Shown in pieces: positions 16,844 through 25,935 of a stretch of 64,000 bases of DNA (within the stretch, counting starts at the first letter, position 1; each line of letters begins with the position of its first letter). The position numbers and the translations under genes are program-made. The DNA is from Moritella sp. 5 (lineage in GTDB: Bacteria; Pseudomonadota; Gammaproteobacteria; Enterobacterales; Moritellaceae). The DNA lies in contig NZ_CP056122.1 of the NCBI RefSeq assembly GCF_018219455.1, positions 372,001 to 436,000 of the forward strand. Reading direction: 5' to 3'. Below the pieces are notes generated by a model. That model worked only from the letters and a program-made list of their open reading frames with translations. It searched no databases and was not told where the DNA came from.

Positions 16844-18733
16844 ATGACACAAGAATATAATGCGGGCTCGATTGAAGTCCTAAATGGTCTCGAACCAGTA
16901 CGTCGTAGACCCGGAATGTATACTGATACTGTACGTCCTAATCACCTTGGCCAAGAAGTTATCGATAATAGTGTCGATGAAGCGTTAGCGGGTCATGCTC
17001 AGAACATTACGGTTACTTTACATGCCGACCAGTCGCTGGAAGTGAGTGATGACGGTCGTGGTATGCCAGTGGACATTCACCCTGTCGAAGGGGTGAGTGG
17101 TGTTGAACTGATTTTATCTAAGTTACATGCCGGTGGTAAATTTTCGAACGATAGCTATCAATTTTCTGGTGGTCTACACGGCGTTGGTATTTCGGTTGTA
17201 AATGCGTTATCTAAACGTGTAGAAATTACCATTAGACGTGGTGGCCAAATTTATCAAATCGCGTTTGAGCATGGCGATAAAGTGTCTGAACTCGAAGTGA
17301 TTGGCACCATTGGTATCCGTAATACCGGTACTAAAGTACATTTCTGGCCAGATGCGAGCTATTTTGATTCGGGTAATTTTTCGTCTAAGCGTTTGATGCA
17401 TAACTTACGTGCGAAAGCGGTATTGTGTCCCGGTTTAAACATTAAATTTGACGATAAAGTAAATAAAGAAAAACATGTATGGTGCTTCGAAAAAGGCCTG
17501 CAAGACTATTTAATGGAATCGTTACAGGGATGGGCAACATTACCCGAAGCGCCATTTGTCGGCAGTTTTTCGTCTAATAATGAAGCGGCTGATTGGGCGG
17601 TTATTTGGCTACCTGAAGGTGGTGAATCAGTTACCGAAAGTTATGTTAACTTGATCCCAACTGCGCTTGGCGGTACCCACGTGAATGGTTTACGTCAAGG
17701 TTTACTCGATGCCATGCGTGAGTTCTGTGAATTCCGTAGCTTATTGCCACGCGGAGTGAAGTTAACGCCGGATGATATTTGGGATCGTTGTTCTTATATC
17801 TTGTCGGTTAAAATGCAAGATCCACAATTTGCAGGGCAAACCAAAGAGCGCTTGTCATCACGTCAGTGTGCTGCATTTGTTTCTGGTGTGGTTAAAGATT
17901 CGTTTTCATTATGGTTAAACTCAAATACAGACTTGGCTGAATTATTGGCTGATTTGTGTATTAACAACGCCCAGAAACGCTTAAAAGCCAGTAAGAAAGT
18001 GGCGCGTAAGCGTGTGACGAGTGGACCTGCATTACCGGGTAAATTAACCGATTGTTCGGGTCAAGACCCTATGCGTTCAGAACTGTTTTTAGTGGAAGGT
18101 GACTCTGCTGGTGGCTCCGCAAAACAAGCGCGTGATCGTGAGTTTCAAGCTGTCATGCCACTGCGTGGTAAGATCTTAAATACCTGGGAAGTTGATTCTG
18201 CGCAAGTACTTGCTTCAGAAGAAGTTCATAATATTTCGGTGGCGCTGGGTATTGACCCTGACTCGGATGATATTTCTGGTTTACGCTACGGCAAAATCTG
18301 CATCTTAGCCGATGCCGATTCCGATGGTCTACACATTGCGACTTTGCTATGCGCTTTGTTCTATAAACATTTTAGAGCCATGGTTGAAGCCGGGCATGCG
18401 TTTGTCGCGATGCCGCCGCTATACCGTATTGATATTGGCAAAGAAGTTTTTTATGCATTAGATGAAGCTGAAAAAAACGGTATTATTGACCGTATTGAAG
18501 CCGAGAAGAAACGCGGTAAAATCAACGTACAACGCTTTAAAGGACTGGGTGAAATGAATCCGCTACAATTGCGGGAAACCACTATGGACCCTAATACTCG
18601 TCGTTTGGTCCGTTTAACGATTGATAACGCAGATGAAACACTGGCGATGATGGATATGCTGCTTGCCAAAAAACGTTCTGCGGATCGCCGTACTTGGTTA
18701 GAAGATAAAGGTGACATGCTCAGCGATAGCTAG
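16844..18733 (+). CDS. parE: DNA topoisomerase IV subunit B
   Basis: This 629-residue protein has the GHKL ATPase blocks (VIDNSVDEALAGHA near residue 41, DDGRGMPV about 71, GGLHGVGISVVNAL about 110). Then come the transducer domain, the TOPRIM region (EGDSAGGSAKQARDR about 413, DADSDGLHI about 487) and the C-terminal LGEMNPLQLRETTMDP. With ParC it decatenates daughter chromosomes. Length and sequence fit ParE rather than GyrB (about 800 residues). Last gene of the nudF-cpdA-yqiA-parE row; parC is not in the window. Confidence 0.97.
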   Translation: MTQEYNAGSIEVLNGLEPVRRRPGMYTDTVRPNHLGQEVIDNSVDEALAGHAQNITVTLHADQSLEVSDDGRGMPVDIHPVEGVSGVELILSKLHAGGKFSNDSYQFSGGLHGVGISVVNALSKRVEITIRRGGQIYQIAFEHGDKVSELEVIGTIGIRNTGTKVHFWPDASYFDSGNFSSKRLMHNLRAKAVLCPGLNIKFDDKVNKEKHVWCFEKGLQDYLMESLQGWATLPEAPFVGSFSSNNEAADWAVIWLPEGGESVTESYVNLIPTALGGTHVNGLRQGLLDAMREFCEFRSLLPRGVKLTPDDIWDRCSYILSVKMQDPQFAGQTKERLSSRQCAAFVSGVVKDSFSLWLNSNTDLAELLADLCINNAQKRLKASKKVARKRVTSGPALPGKLTDCSGQDPMRSELFLVEGDSAGGSAKQARDREFQAVMPLRGKILNTWEVDSAQVLASEEVHNISVALGIDPDSDDISGLRYGKICILADADSDGLHIATLLCALFYKHFRAMVEAGHAFVAMPPLYRIDIGKEVFYALDEAEKNGIIDRIEAEKKRGKINVQRFKGLGEMNPLQLRETTMDPNTRRLVRLTIDNADETLAMMDMLLAKKRSADRRTWLEDKGDMLSDS

Positions 18734-18774
18734 GCCGTGATTAACATATAAGTGAATCCTTATTACGACCCACA

Positions 18775-18801
18775 ACATGGTTGCAGTCCTTGCAGCCATG
18801 T
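18775..18801 (+). terminator. Hairpin after parE
   Basis: ACATGGTTGCA pairs with TGCAGCCATGT across a five-base loop. The T run is delayed (ATCCCCTACCTCTTTTT), so this may be a weak terminator or an mRNA end stabiliser. Confidence 0.5.
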
Positions 18802-18818
18802 ATCCCCTACCTCTTTTT

Positions 18819-18837
18819 GAGAGTTATTATCATTTAG
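18819..18837 (+). promoter_or_regulatory. Candidate Fur box upstream of fbpA
   Basis: GAGAGTTATTATCATTTAG agrees with the 19-base Fur consensus at 12 positions, including the ATCATT core. It lies 70 bases before fbpA, where an iron-regulated promoter is expected. Confidence 0.45.
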
Positions 18838-18906
18838 ACTTGTGAATCTTTTTATATTCTTATAGACTCCATTCATAATGTAAACAATTCGTATTTAGAG
18901 GTAAAG

Positions 18907-19926
18907 ATGAAAAAGGGAATATTTGGTTTATCTGCTTTGGCATTAACAACGTCACTAATGAGCGCCACTGCTTTTGCTGGTGAAGAAGTTAATATTTATT
19001 CAAATCGCCAAGCTAATTTGCTTAATCCGATCCTTGAACAATACACTAAAGATACTGGTGTGAAGGTGAACATTGTATTTGCGAAGAAAGGACTTGCAGA
19101 TAGAATGAAACGTGAAGGTCGTTTATCAAAAGCCGATCTATTATTAACAACTGATATCAGCCGTTTAGTTGAAGCTGTTGATAGCGGCGTTACTCAGCCT
19201 GTATCAAGCGACGTATTAGAAGATAACATTCCAGCGCAATACCGTGACCCAGATGGCGAATGGTTTGCACTAACAACACGTGTACGTAATATCTATACTT
19301 CACGTGAAGTTTATGGCGACGTTGCTAACATCACTTATGAAGAACTTGCAGACCCTAAATATAAAGGTCAAATCTGTACTCGTTCAGGTAAACACCCATA
19401 CAACGTAGCACTTATCTCATCGATGATCTCACATCACGGTGAAGCTGAAGCAAAAGTATGGTTAGAAGGTGTTAAAGCTAACTTAGCACGTAAACCACAA
19501 GGTAACGACCGTGCACAAGTTAAAGCGATTAAAGAAGGCGTTTGTACCGTTGCTCTTGGTAATAGCTACTACTTAGGCAAAATGTTGAAAGATCCAAAAC
19601 AAATTGCTTGGGCTGAATCTGTTAACATTAACTTCCCTAACCAAAAAAACCACGGCGCGCATGTAAACGTTTCTGGTATGGTATTAGCGAAATACGCACC
19701 GAACAAAGGTAACGCAGTTAAACTGATGGAATACCTGTCTGGCGCGAAAGCACAACAAATGTATGCTGAAGTTAACATGGAATACCCAGTTAAAGCGGGT
19801 ATTAAAGCATCTAAGCTAGTTTCATCTTGGGGTGAGTTCAATGCTGACTACATGCCTGTAGCAGAGATTGCAAAACATCGTAAAGCTGCACTAAGACTAC
19901 TTGATGAAGTTAAATTCGACTTGTAA
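18907..19926 (+). CDS. fbpA: Ferric iron ABC transporter, periplasmic binding protein
   Basis: This 339-residue protein has a signal peptide (MKKGIFGLSALALTTSLMSATAFA) and a type 2 periplasmic binding fold. The start of the mature part (EEVNIYSNRQANLLNPIL) and the paired tyrosines in GNSYYLGKM (about residues 218-226) that ligand iron are typical of FbpA/FutA proteins. It delivers Fe(III) to FbpBC. The gene has a Shine-Dalgarno AGAGG and a candidate Fur box upstream. A strong hairpin after it separates it from fbpB, which would allow more binding protein than permease to be made. The codon pattern is more regular than in its neighbours, as in highly expressed genes. Confidence 0.93.
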   Translation: MKKGIFGLSALALTTSLMSATAFAGEEVNIYSNRQANLLNPILEQYTKDTGVKVNIVFAKKGLADRMKREGRLSKADLLLTTDISRLVEAVDSGVTQPVSSDVLEDNIPAQYRDPDGEWFALTTRVRNIYTSREVYGDVANITYEELADPKYKGQICTRSGKHPYNVALISSMISHHGEAEAKVWLEGVKANLARKPQGNDRAQVKAIKEGVCTVALGNSYYLGKMLKDPKQIAWAESVNINFPNQKNHGAHVNVSGMVLAKYAPNKGNAVKLMEYLSGAKAQQMYAEVNMEYPVKAGIKASKLVSSWGEFNADYMPVAEIAKHRKAALRLLDEVKFDL

Positions 19927-20003
19927 AATAGCGTATAGACCCTATATTACATGGGGTTAACAGTTAATGTTACGGCCTGATTAGGCTGTTAACGGACTGA
20001 TTT

Positions 20004-20042
20004 AAAGGTTGGTATAGTTACTTAGTAACTGACCAGCCTTTT
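20004..20042 (+). terminator. Attenuating hairpin between fbpA and fbpB
   Basis: AAAGGTTGGT-AT-AGTTAC folds back on GTAACT-G-ACCAGCCTTTT with only small irregularities and a three-base loop. The T tail is short. It probably ends part of the transcripts after fbpA. Confidence 0.65.
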
Positions 20043-20074
20043 CGCGTATCTAAACAGGAGTTATTTTTCCGTTC

Positions 20075-21706
20075 ATGAATCATAAGTTAGCCTTTTCTTG
20101 GCATTCTAGTAGTTGGTTTATTGCGATTATGTTAGCGCTACCTATTGCCGCGTTGTTTTATCAGGCAATTGGCCCCAGTGCAGATGTTTTTCAACACCTT
20201 GTAGATACAGTTCTTCTCGACTACGTTCAAAATACCTTCATCCTTGTTTTTCTCGTTTGTTTAATCAGTAGTATTATTGCCTTACCAGCTGCTTGGCTGA
20301 TCGCCATGTGTAATTTTCCTGGACGTAAAATTTTACAATGGGCATTGATGTTACCAATGGCTATGCCTGCTTATATTGTGGCCTATATTTATACTGATAT
20401 GTTTGATTATGCAGGTCCGGTACAAATTGCCTTACGCGCTGTGTTTGACTGGCAGAGTGCCAGTGATTATTGGTTCTTTGATATCCGAACGATACCCGGA
20501 GCTGCCACTGTATTAGCGCTGGTACTATACCCTTATCTCTATTTATTAGCGCGAACTTCATTTTTGGAGCAGTCAACTAGCCTTATCCAAGCAAGCCGTG
20601 TACTCGGCAGTTCAGCACTATCGAGCTGTATTCGTGTGTCATTACCCCTTGCGCGTCCTGCAATTGCTGTTGGTTTATCGCTGATCGCGATGGAGACTGT
20701 TGCTGATTTTGCTACGGTGAATTATTTCGCGGTAAATACGTTAACCACTGCGGTTTATGATACTTGGATTGGTCACGGTAGTTTAACGGCTGCCGCACAA
20801 TTATCGGTGATGACGTTATCGGTGATCTTATTGTTTGTCGGTTTAGAGCGTTTTGCACGTCGTAAACAACAAGTATTTCAAAAAAGCATGCTGCATGAGC
20901 AAGAGGTGCGTTATCAGTTAACGGGCTGTGCCAAGTTGTTGGCGATGGTTTGGTGCTGGTTGTTGGTGTTTGCTGGTTTCTTATTACCGTTTGCGGTATT
21001 AGTTAATTATGCATGGCATTACTTTGCTGAATCTTGGACAGAGGAGTTCTTTCAATACAGTGCAAACAGCTTAATTCTTGCGGTTATCGTAGCTGGTTTA
21101 GCGGTTCTTTGTGCAATATTATTGGGTTTATACCGTCGTTTAGTCGGTTCTAAATATGCGACTATTCCTGCACGCATCAGCACCATGGGTTATGCATTAC
21201 CCGGTACTGTATTAGCTATTGGTATTATTATTCCGTTAACGTCGGCCGACTTTTTATTAAATGATATGACTGAATTGTTGTGGGACTGGACTCCGGGTCT
21301 GGTCTTTACTGGCACTAGTTTTGCGCTTATCTTTGCTTATCTTATTCGTTTTTCAGCGATCGCGGTGGGTTCTATTGAAAGCAGTATTGATAAAATATCG
21401 CCGTCACTAGATATGGTCACGCGCACGCTGGGACACCGCCCACATAGTATGATCCGTAAAATTCATATTCCCTTGATCCGGAAAGGTGTATTGGCAGCAT
21501 TTTTGTTAGTCTTCATTGAATCAATGAAAGAGTTGCCAACGGCTTTGTTATTACGTCCATTTAACTATGAAACGCTAGCGACTTACGTATTTCAGTTTGC
21601 TTCTGATGAAATGTTAGAGCAGGCTGCATTAGCGGCCATTGTGATTGTGTTAGTTGGATTAATTCCGCTTATTTTCTTGAACCGTTCTTTGGAGCAACAG
21701 CACTGA
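20075..21706 (+). CDS. fbpB: Ferric iron ABC transporter, permease
   Basis: This 543-residue protein contains about twelve membrane helices in two similar halves, as in fused FbpB permeases. Each half carries an EAA-like loop: ASRVLGSSALSSCIRVSLPLARP (about residues 174-196) and DMVTRTLGHRPHSMIRKIHIP (about 448-468). It forms the inner-membrane channel for Fe(III). A GGAG sits farther than usual (about 15 bases) from the ATG. Its stop overlaps the fbpC start by one base (TGATG), which points to translational coupling. Confidence 0.92.
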   Translation: MNHKLAFSWHSSSWFIAIMLALPIAALFYQAIGPSADVFQHLVDTVLLDYVQNTFILVFLVCLISSIIALPAAWLIAMCNFPGRKILQWALMLPMAMPAYIVAYIYTDMFDYAGPVQIALRAVFDWQSASDYWFFDIRTIPGAATVLALVLYPYLYLLARTSFLEQSTSLIQASRVLGSSALSSCIRVSLPLARPAIAVGLSLIAMETVADFATVNYFAVNTLTTAVYDTWIGHGSLTAAAQLSVMTLSVILLFVGLERFARRKQQVFQKSMLHEQEVRYQLTGCAKLLAMVWCWLLVFAGFLLPFAVLVNYAWHYFAESWTEEFFQYSANSLILAVIVAGLAVLCAILLGLYRRLVGSKYATIPARISTMGYALPGTVLAIGIIIPLTSADFLLNDMTELLWDWTPGLVFTGTSFALIFAYLIRFSAIAVGSIESSIDKISPSLDMVTRTLGHRPHSMIRKIHIPLIRKGVLAAFLLVFIESMKELPTALLLRPFNYETLATYVFQFASDEMLEQAALAAIVIVLVGLIPLIFLNRSLEQQH

Positions 21707-22776
21707 TGACACTATCTTCTTCACCTGCTTTACGTATTTCTGATCTGCATTGTAGTTATGCTGGCGTCGATATTTTAATGGGGCTTGATCTGAGTTTAGG
21801 TAAAAACGAAATTCTGTGTTTATTAGGCCCAAGTGGTTGTGGTAAAACGACGACGTTAAAATTGATCGCGGGCTTATTACCACCCACGCAAGGTCGCATC
21901 GAAATTAACGGTAATGTCGTTGATAATGGCCGATTTAATCTGGCACCAGAAAAGCGTAATGTCGGCATGATCTTTCAGGATTACGCTTTATTTCCACATT
22001 TGACAGTGACTGACAATGTGCTGTTTAGTTTGCATAAACAGAGTAAAACTAAACAACAAGAGAAACTGGATTATATGCTTAATCTCGTTAACTTAAGTGA
22101 ATTCTCCGATCGTTATCCGCACCAGCTATCGGGTGGTCAGCAACAACGCGTTGCAATTGCCCGGGCGTTAGCAAGTTCGCCAGAGTTGTTATTATTGGAC
22201 GAACCCTTTTCTAATATTGATAGCCAGGTTCGTCATCATTTAATTGAAGAGATGCGAGGTTTGCTTAAATCCTACAACATGAGCGCTATTTTTGTTACTC
22301 ACAGTAAAGAAGAAGCGTTTGCTTTTGCTGATCGTTTAGCGGTTTTTAATCAAGGCAAGATTGAGCAGCTAGGGACACCAAGTGAGCTATATAACCAACC
22401 TGCGACACGCTTTGTCGCGGATTTCTTAGGTAAGGTTAACTATTTAGATGCAGTGGTCGTAGATGAGTACAGTGTAAATACAGTATTAGGTGTTATTAGC
22501 AGTGAGCAGAAATTAGCAGCGGCGGTTGGTGAACAAAAACTGTTAGCATTAAGACCACAGCAATTAAAATTAGTTATCGCAGAGCAGGGAATTGCGACGA
22601 TCACCCAACAACAATTTTTAGGTATAACGACTCATTGTACGATTGGTATAGCCACAAGCATGTTGACTGAGAACGAGTTGGAATTATCTGTATCCATGCA
22701 GCAGCCCATGACTGTTGGTGATATGGTTAATGTGACTGTAGAAAGCCATGATTTAGTATTATTTGAGCTAGATTAA
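21706..22776 (+). CDS. fbpC: Ferric iron ABC transporter, ATP-binding subunit
   Basis: This 356-residue ATPase has Walker A GPSGCGKTT (about residues 43-51), the Q-loop MIFQDYALFPH, the signature [15 protein letters not shown] (about 143) and Walker B LLLLDEPFSNID (about 163). The C-terminal hundred residues form a TOBE-like regulatory region (LLALRPQQLKLV). It energises iron import through FbpB. Last gene of the fbp operon. Confidence 0.92.
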   Translation: MTLSSSPALRISDLHCSYAGVDILMGLDLSLGKNEILCLLGPSGCGKTTTLKLIAGLLPPTQGRIEINGNVVDNGRFNLAPEKRNVGMIFQDYALFPHLTVTDNVLFSLHKQSKTKQQEKLDYMLNLVNLSEFSDRYPHQLSGGQQQRVAIARALASSPELLLLDEPFSNIDSQVRHHLIEEMRGLLKSYNMSAIFVTHSKEEAFAFADRLAVFNQGKIEQLGTPSELYNQPATRFVADFLGKVNYLDAVVVDEYSVNTVLGVISSEQKLAAAVGEQKLLALRPQQLKLVIAEQGIATITQQQFLGITTHCTIGIATSMLTENELELSVSMQQPMTVGDMVNVTVESHDLVLFELD

Positions 22777-22838
22777 GTGATTAACTAAAATAATGTTTGG
22801 CGTGCGAATCGTCGCTGCGCCAAACATAAATACGCTGA

Positions 22839-23300
22839 TTACAGATATTCAAATAACTCTTTTACTGCACTATCTACTTCTGCAATAATAGCTGTGCTAG
22901 TAGGGGTGATGAAAATAGTATCATCGCCTGCAATAGTCCCTAAAATACCTTCAGTACGCCCTAGTGAGTCTAATAAACGAGCGATCAATTGCGCCGAGCC
23001 TGGGCTAGTTTGGATCACAATCAGACATTCATTATGGGTAATATCTAATACTAAGCTTTTTAATTGGCTGCTAATCGTTGGTACACCTAACTCTGCAGGT
23101 AGGCAATAAACCATTTCATCTTTGGCATTGCGCGTGCGTACTGCGCCAAACTTACTGAGCATTCTTGAGACTTTTGACTGGTTAACGCTGTCAAACCCTT
23201 GTTCTTTAAGCGCATCAACGATGTCACCTTGTGAACCTAAGTGCTCTTCTTTTAATAATCCTTTAAATGCTTTTACTAACTGATCTTGTTTTTCACTCAT
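22839..23300 (-). CDS. argR: Arginine repressor
   Basis: This 153-residue protein has an N-terminal winged helix ([21 protein letters not shown]..., with [19 protein letters not shown] recognising ARG boxes). The C-terminal hexamerisation and arginine-binding domain contains [14 protein letters not shown] and [13 protein letters not shown]. With arginine bound it represses biosynthesis and uptake genes. ATG 23300 (MSEKQDQ) is chosen over an ATG four codons upstream because GGTAAC lies at the proper distance and the N-terminus then fits the family. It is divergent from artPIQM, with ARG boxes in the 323-base gap. In E. coli argR faces mdh instead; here the art operon lies between the two. Confidence 0.96.
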   Translation of the reverse strand: MSEKQDQLVKAFKGLLKEEHLGSQGDIVDALKEQGFDSVNQSKVSRMLSKFGAVRTRNAKDEMVYCLPAELGVPTISSQLKSLVLDITHNECLIVIQTSPGSAQLIARLLDSLGRTEGILGTIAGDDTIFITPTSTAIIAEVDSAVKELFEYL

Positions 23301-23320
23301 ACTTGTTACCATGTCAGTTG

Positions 23321-23358
23321 ATTCATCTATAATTCAAGTTGCTAATCTTAAAATCAAT
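23321..23358 (-). promoter_or_regulatory. argR: Candidate ARG box pair in front of argR
   Basis: On the minus strand ATTGATTTTAAGATTAGC (23341-23358) and CTTGAATTATAGATGAAT (23321-23338) each match parts of the consensus TNTGAATWWWWATTCANW. They are separated by two bases, a spacing known for argR operators. The left half of the second box is complete (TTGAAT). Confidence 0.4.
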
Positions 23359-23560
23359 GTGGTTATATAATGATACCGTTATTAATTTTATCGTTCATTT
23401 ATAAAGTTTGCTACTAAGTTATTAATGCAATGAGTAAATGGATTAGGTTAGCGATGAACTGAATAATTATGCATATGATACCAGCAGGGTATATTTTATC
23501 TAGTTTATTTGGTTAATGTGGCTTTGGTGCATAAAAACCAAATTAAAGTGAATATTTATG

Positions 23561-23588
23561 TTGATATTGAAGTTTATTCGGTTACTAT
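23561..23588 (+). promoter_or_regulatory. Candidate artP promoter
   Basis: TTGATA (23561-23566) and TACTAT (23583-23588) are separated by 16 bases and lie where the ARG boxes begin. Confidence 0.4.
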
Positions 23589-23616
23589 ATTCGCATCTAG
23601 TGCAATTATATTCAGT
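23578..23616 (+). promoter_or_regulatory. ARG box pair in front of artP
   Basis: AGTGCAATTATATTCAGT (23599-23616) matches the ARG consensus well, with a complete ATTCA half. TCGGTTACTATATTCGCA (23578-23595) matches mainly in its right half. The two 18-base boxes are three bases apart, the canonical ArgR arrangement. A further half-match (AGTGAATATTTATG) begins at 23547. Confidence 0.55.
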
Positions 23617-23623
23617 TATCATT

Positions 23624-24364
23624 ATGAGCATCGAACTAAAAAACATCTGTAAATCTTGGGGTCAACTTGATGTATTACAAAACATCGACCTTAAATGTGC
23701 GAAAGGCGAGACCTTAGTGCTACTTGGTCCAAGTGGTGCAGGTAAGAGTTCCCTATTGCGTGTGCTTAACTTACTTGATACGCCAGATAATGGCACGATC
23801 AGTATTGCTGGTGAAACATTTGATTTTTCTGGCAAACTTAATGATAAGCAATTAGCTAAGCGTAGCCAGATGTTGAGACAGAAAGTAGGCATGGTATTTC
23901 AACAATACAACCTATGGCCGCATATGTCTGTGATGGATAACTTAATTGAAGCACCTGTTAAGATTTTAAAGCAAACAAAACAACACGCTCGTGAAGAGGC
24001 CATGAAGATCCTTGAGCAATTACAGCTAACTGATAAAGCCGATGTATTTCCATTAGCCTTATCAGGTGGTCAACAGCAACGTGTCGCGATTGCACGTGCT
24101 TTAATGATGAAACCAGAAGTATTGTTATTTGATGAACCGACTGCGGCGTTAGATCCAGAGGTAACTAATCAAGTGGCTGAAATAATTACATCATTAGCCA
24201 TCACAGGTATTACGCAGGTTGTTGTTACGCACGAAGTGGACTTCGCGCGTAAAGTCGCTAGTCAGGTGTGTTATCTTGAAAGCGGTGAAATTGTTGAGTT
24301 TGGGGGTGCTGAGCACTTTCAACAACCACAAACGCCACAGTTTACAAATTATTTAAAACATTAG
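23624..24364 (+). CDS. artP: Arginine ABC transporter, ATP-binding subunit
   Basis: This 246-residue ATPase has Walker [10 protein letters not shown] (about residues 36-44), Q-loop [10 protein letters not shown], signature [15 protein letters not shown] (about 144) and Walker [15 protein letters not shown]. The N-terminus [13 protein letters not shown] and the C-terminal NYLKH match ArtP closely. The frame is open upstream to 23558, but those residues look like leader DNA and the ATG at 23624 matches the ArtP start. No Shine-Dalgarno is evident there. ArtP drives arginine import and is first in artPIQM, downstream of ARG boxes. Confidence 0.93.
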   Translation: MSIELKNICKSWGQLDVLQNIDLKCAKGETLVLLGPSGAGKSSLLRVLNLLDTPDNGTISIAGETFDFSGKLNDKQLAKRSQMLRQKVGMVFQQYNLWPHMSVMDNLIEAPVKILKQTKQHAREEAMKILEQLQLTDKADVFPLALSGGQQQRVAIARALMMKPEVLLFDEPTAALDPEVTNQVAEIITSLAITGITQVVVTHEVDFARKVASQVCYLESGEIVEFGGAEHFQQPQTPQFTNYLKH

Positions 24365-24381
24365 GAATAAGGTCGTACCAA

Positions 24382-25125
24382 ATGAAAAAATTACTCACAG
24401 CATTAATTCTAACTTCTGCTGCGGCACAAGTCACAGCGGCAGAACAAATAAAATTTGTTACTGAAGCGACGTATCCTCCGTTTGAAATGATGGATGAAAA
24501 CAACGAATTCCAAGGTTTTGATATTGATATCGCCCGCGCAGTTTGTACTGAATTAAAAGCTGAGTGTAGTTTTGCTAACCAGTCATTTGATAGCTTGATC
24601 CCAAGCCTAAAGTTCCGTCGTTATGATGCGGCTATTGCAGCAATGGACGTAACGCCTGCACGTCAAAAGCAAGTTGATTTTTCTGATGTCTATTATGAAA
24701 ATTCAGCGGTACTAGTGGCTGAAAAAGGCAAATACAGTATTGTTGCTGATTTAGCAGGTAAAGCAGTAGGTGTACAAAATGGTACATCACACCAAGCTTA
24801 CATGATAGATACTTACGCAGATGAAAAAGTATTGCTACTTAACTTCCCATCATACCAAAAAGCATTTTTAGACCTTAAAAATGGTCGTGTCAATGGTGTA
24901 TTTGCAGACTCTGCAGTGGCGCACGATTGGCTAACGAAGCACAGCGGCGGTAACTACGAAACAGTCGGTAAAGCCGTGACTGATGCGAAATACTTTGGTG
25001 CTGGTTTTGCTATCGCAGTACGTAAAGGTAACACTGAATTATTAGCTAAATTGAACAAAGGTTTACAAACGATTAAAGCGAACGGCATCTACGATAAGAT
25101 TTACGCAAAATACTTTGCTAAATAA
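24382..25125 (+). CDS. artI: Arginine-binding periplasmic protein
   Basis: This 247-residue protein starts with a signal peptide (MKKLLTALILTSAAAQVTAA) and carries the amino-acid binding SBP_bac_3 fold. Visible blocks are EATYPPFEMMDENNEFQGFDIDIA (pocket) and AAIAAMDVTPARQKQVDFSD. It captures arginine and hands it to ArtQM. Whether it corresponds to E. coli ArtI or ArtJ cannot be told; its place between artP and artQ favours ArtI. A hairpin after it probably lowers artQM expression. Confidence 0.9.
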   Translation: MKKLLTALILTSAAAQVTAAEQIKFVTEATYPPFEMMDENNEFQGFDIDIARAVCTELKAECSFANQSFDSLIPSLKFRRYDAAIAAMDVTPARQKQVDFSDVYYENSAVLVAEKGKYSIVADLAGKAVGVQNGTSHQAYMIDTYADEKVLLLNFPSYQKAFLDLKNGRVNGVFADSAVAHDWLTKHSGGNYETVGKAVTDAKYFGAGFAIAVRKGNTELLAKLNKGLQTIKANGIYDKIYAKYFAK

Positions 25126-25213
25126 TAGATAACAGTGTTTAATCTCGACCTGAGTTACATTGTAATATTAGGGCATAATAGCCCTGTTATTGTGATAACG
25201 AGATAATTTATTT

Positions 25214-25246
25214 TAAAGTGCCTTTTAGGGGCATTTTTTGTTTTTA
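25214..25246 (+). terminator. Attenuating terminator between artI and artQ
   Basis: AAAGTGCC pairs with GGCATTTT (one G-T pair), followed by TTTTTTG. It lies inside the operon, as does the hairpin in fbp. Confidence 0.6.
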
Positions 25247-25260
25247 CGTCCGGAGTTTTT

Positions 25261-25935
25261 ATGGATCTTTTGCAGCTTCAATTATTATTGGATGCAACAA
25301 AAATCACCCTTGGCCTCGCGCTAACATCATTGTTGGTTGGCTTGGTTCTCGCTATTTTATTCTGTGTTGCAGAAATGCAAAAGAACCCACTTATTGCCAA
25401 GCCTATTAGCTTATTTGTTACTGTATTACGTGGTTTACCTGAGATATTGATCGTATTTTTCATTTTCTTCGGTGGTACGCATATCCTATTTTTATTAACC
25501 GATGAATTTTATGACATCAGTCCGTTCTGGAGCGGTGTGGTGGCACTGTCGCTAATTTTTGCCTCTTATGCATCGCAAACATTACGTGCGGCTATTCAAT
25601 CGGTACCGAAAGGTCAACAACAAGCTGCACAAGCGCTTGGTATGGGACCTGTGCGTTGTTTTCTGCGTATTACCTTACCGCAAGCATGGCGTTTAGCATT
25701 GCCGGGTTTAGGCAATCAGTGGATGGTACTGCTAAAAGATACCGCGTTAGTCTCTTTGATTGGTGTGACGGACTTAATGAAACAAGCTGATTTATTATCA
25801 GGTAGTACTTATAAGCCTTTTACCTTTTTGGTGGCCGCAGCAGCGATTTACCTGATTATCACTTTGATTAGTCAATGGTTGTTAAAGCACCTTGATAGTT
25901 ACATTAACCGTTTTGATGCCGGAGTAGCAAAATGA
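25261..25935 (+). CDS. artQ: Arginine ABC transporter permease ArtQ
   Basis: This 224-residue inner-membrane protein has about five helices. The permease EAA loop reads AAQALGMGPVRCFLRITLPQAWR (about residues 121-143), and LRGLPEILIVFFIFFGG (about 59-75) is typical of the HisM/ArtQ family. It forms the channel with ArtM. The Shine-Dalgarno is CGGAG. Its end overlaps artM by four bases (ATGA). Confidence 0.92.
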   Translation: MDLLQLQLLLDATKITLGLALTSLLVGLVLAILFCVAEMQKNPLIAKPISLFVTVLRGLPEILIVFFIFFGGTHILFLLTDEFYDISPFWSGVVALSLIFASYASQTLRAAIQSVPKGQQQAAQALGMGPVRCFLRITLPQAWRLALPGLGNQWMVLLKDTALVSLIGVTDLMKQADLLSGSTYKPFTFLVAAAAIYLIITLISQWLLKHLDSYINRFDAGVAK

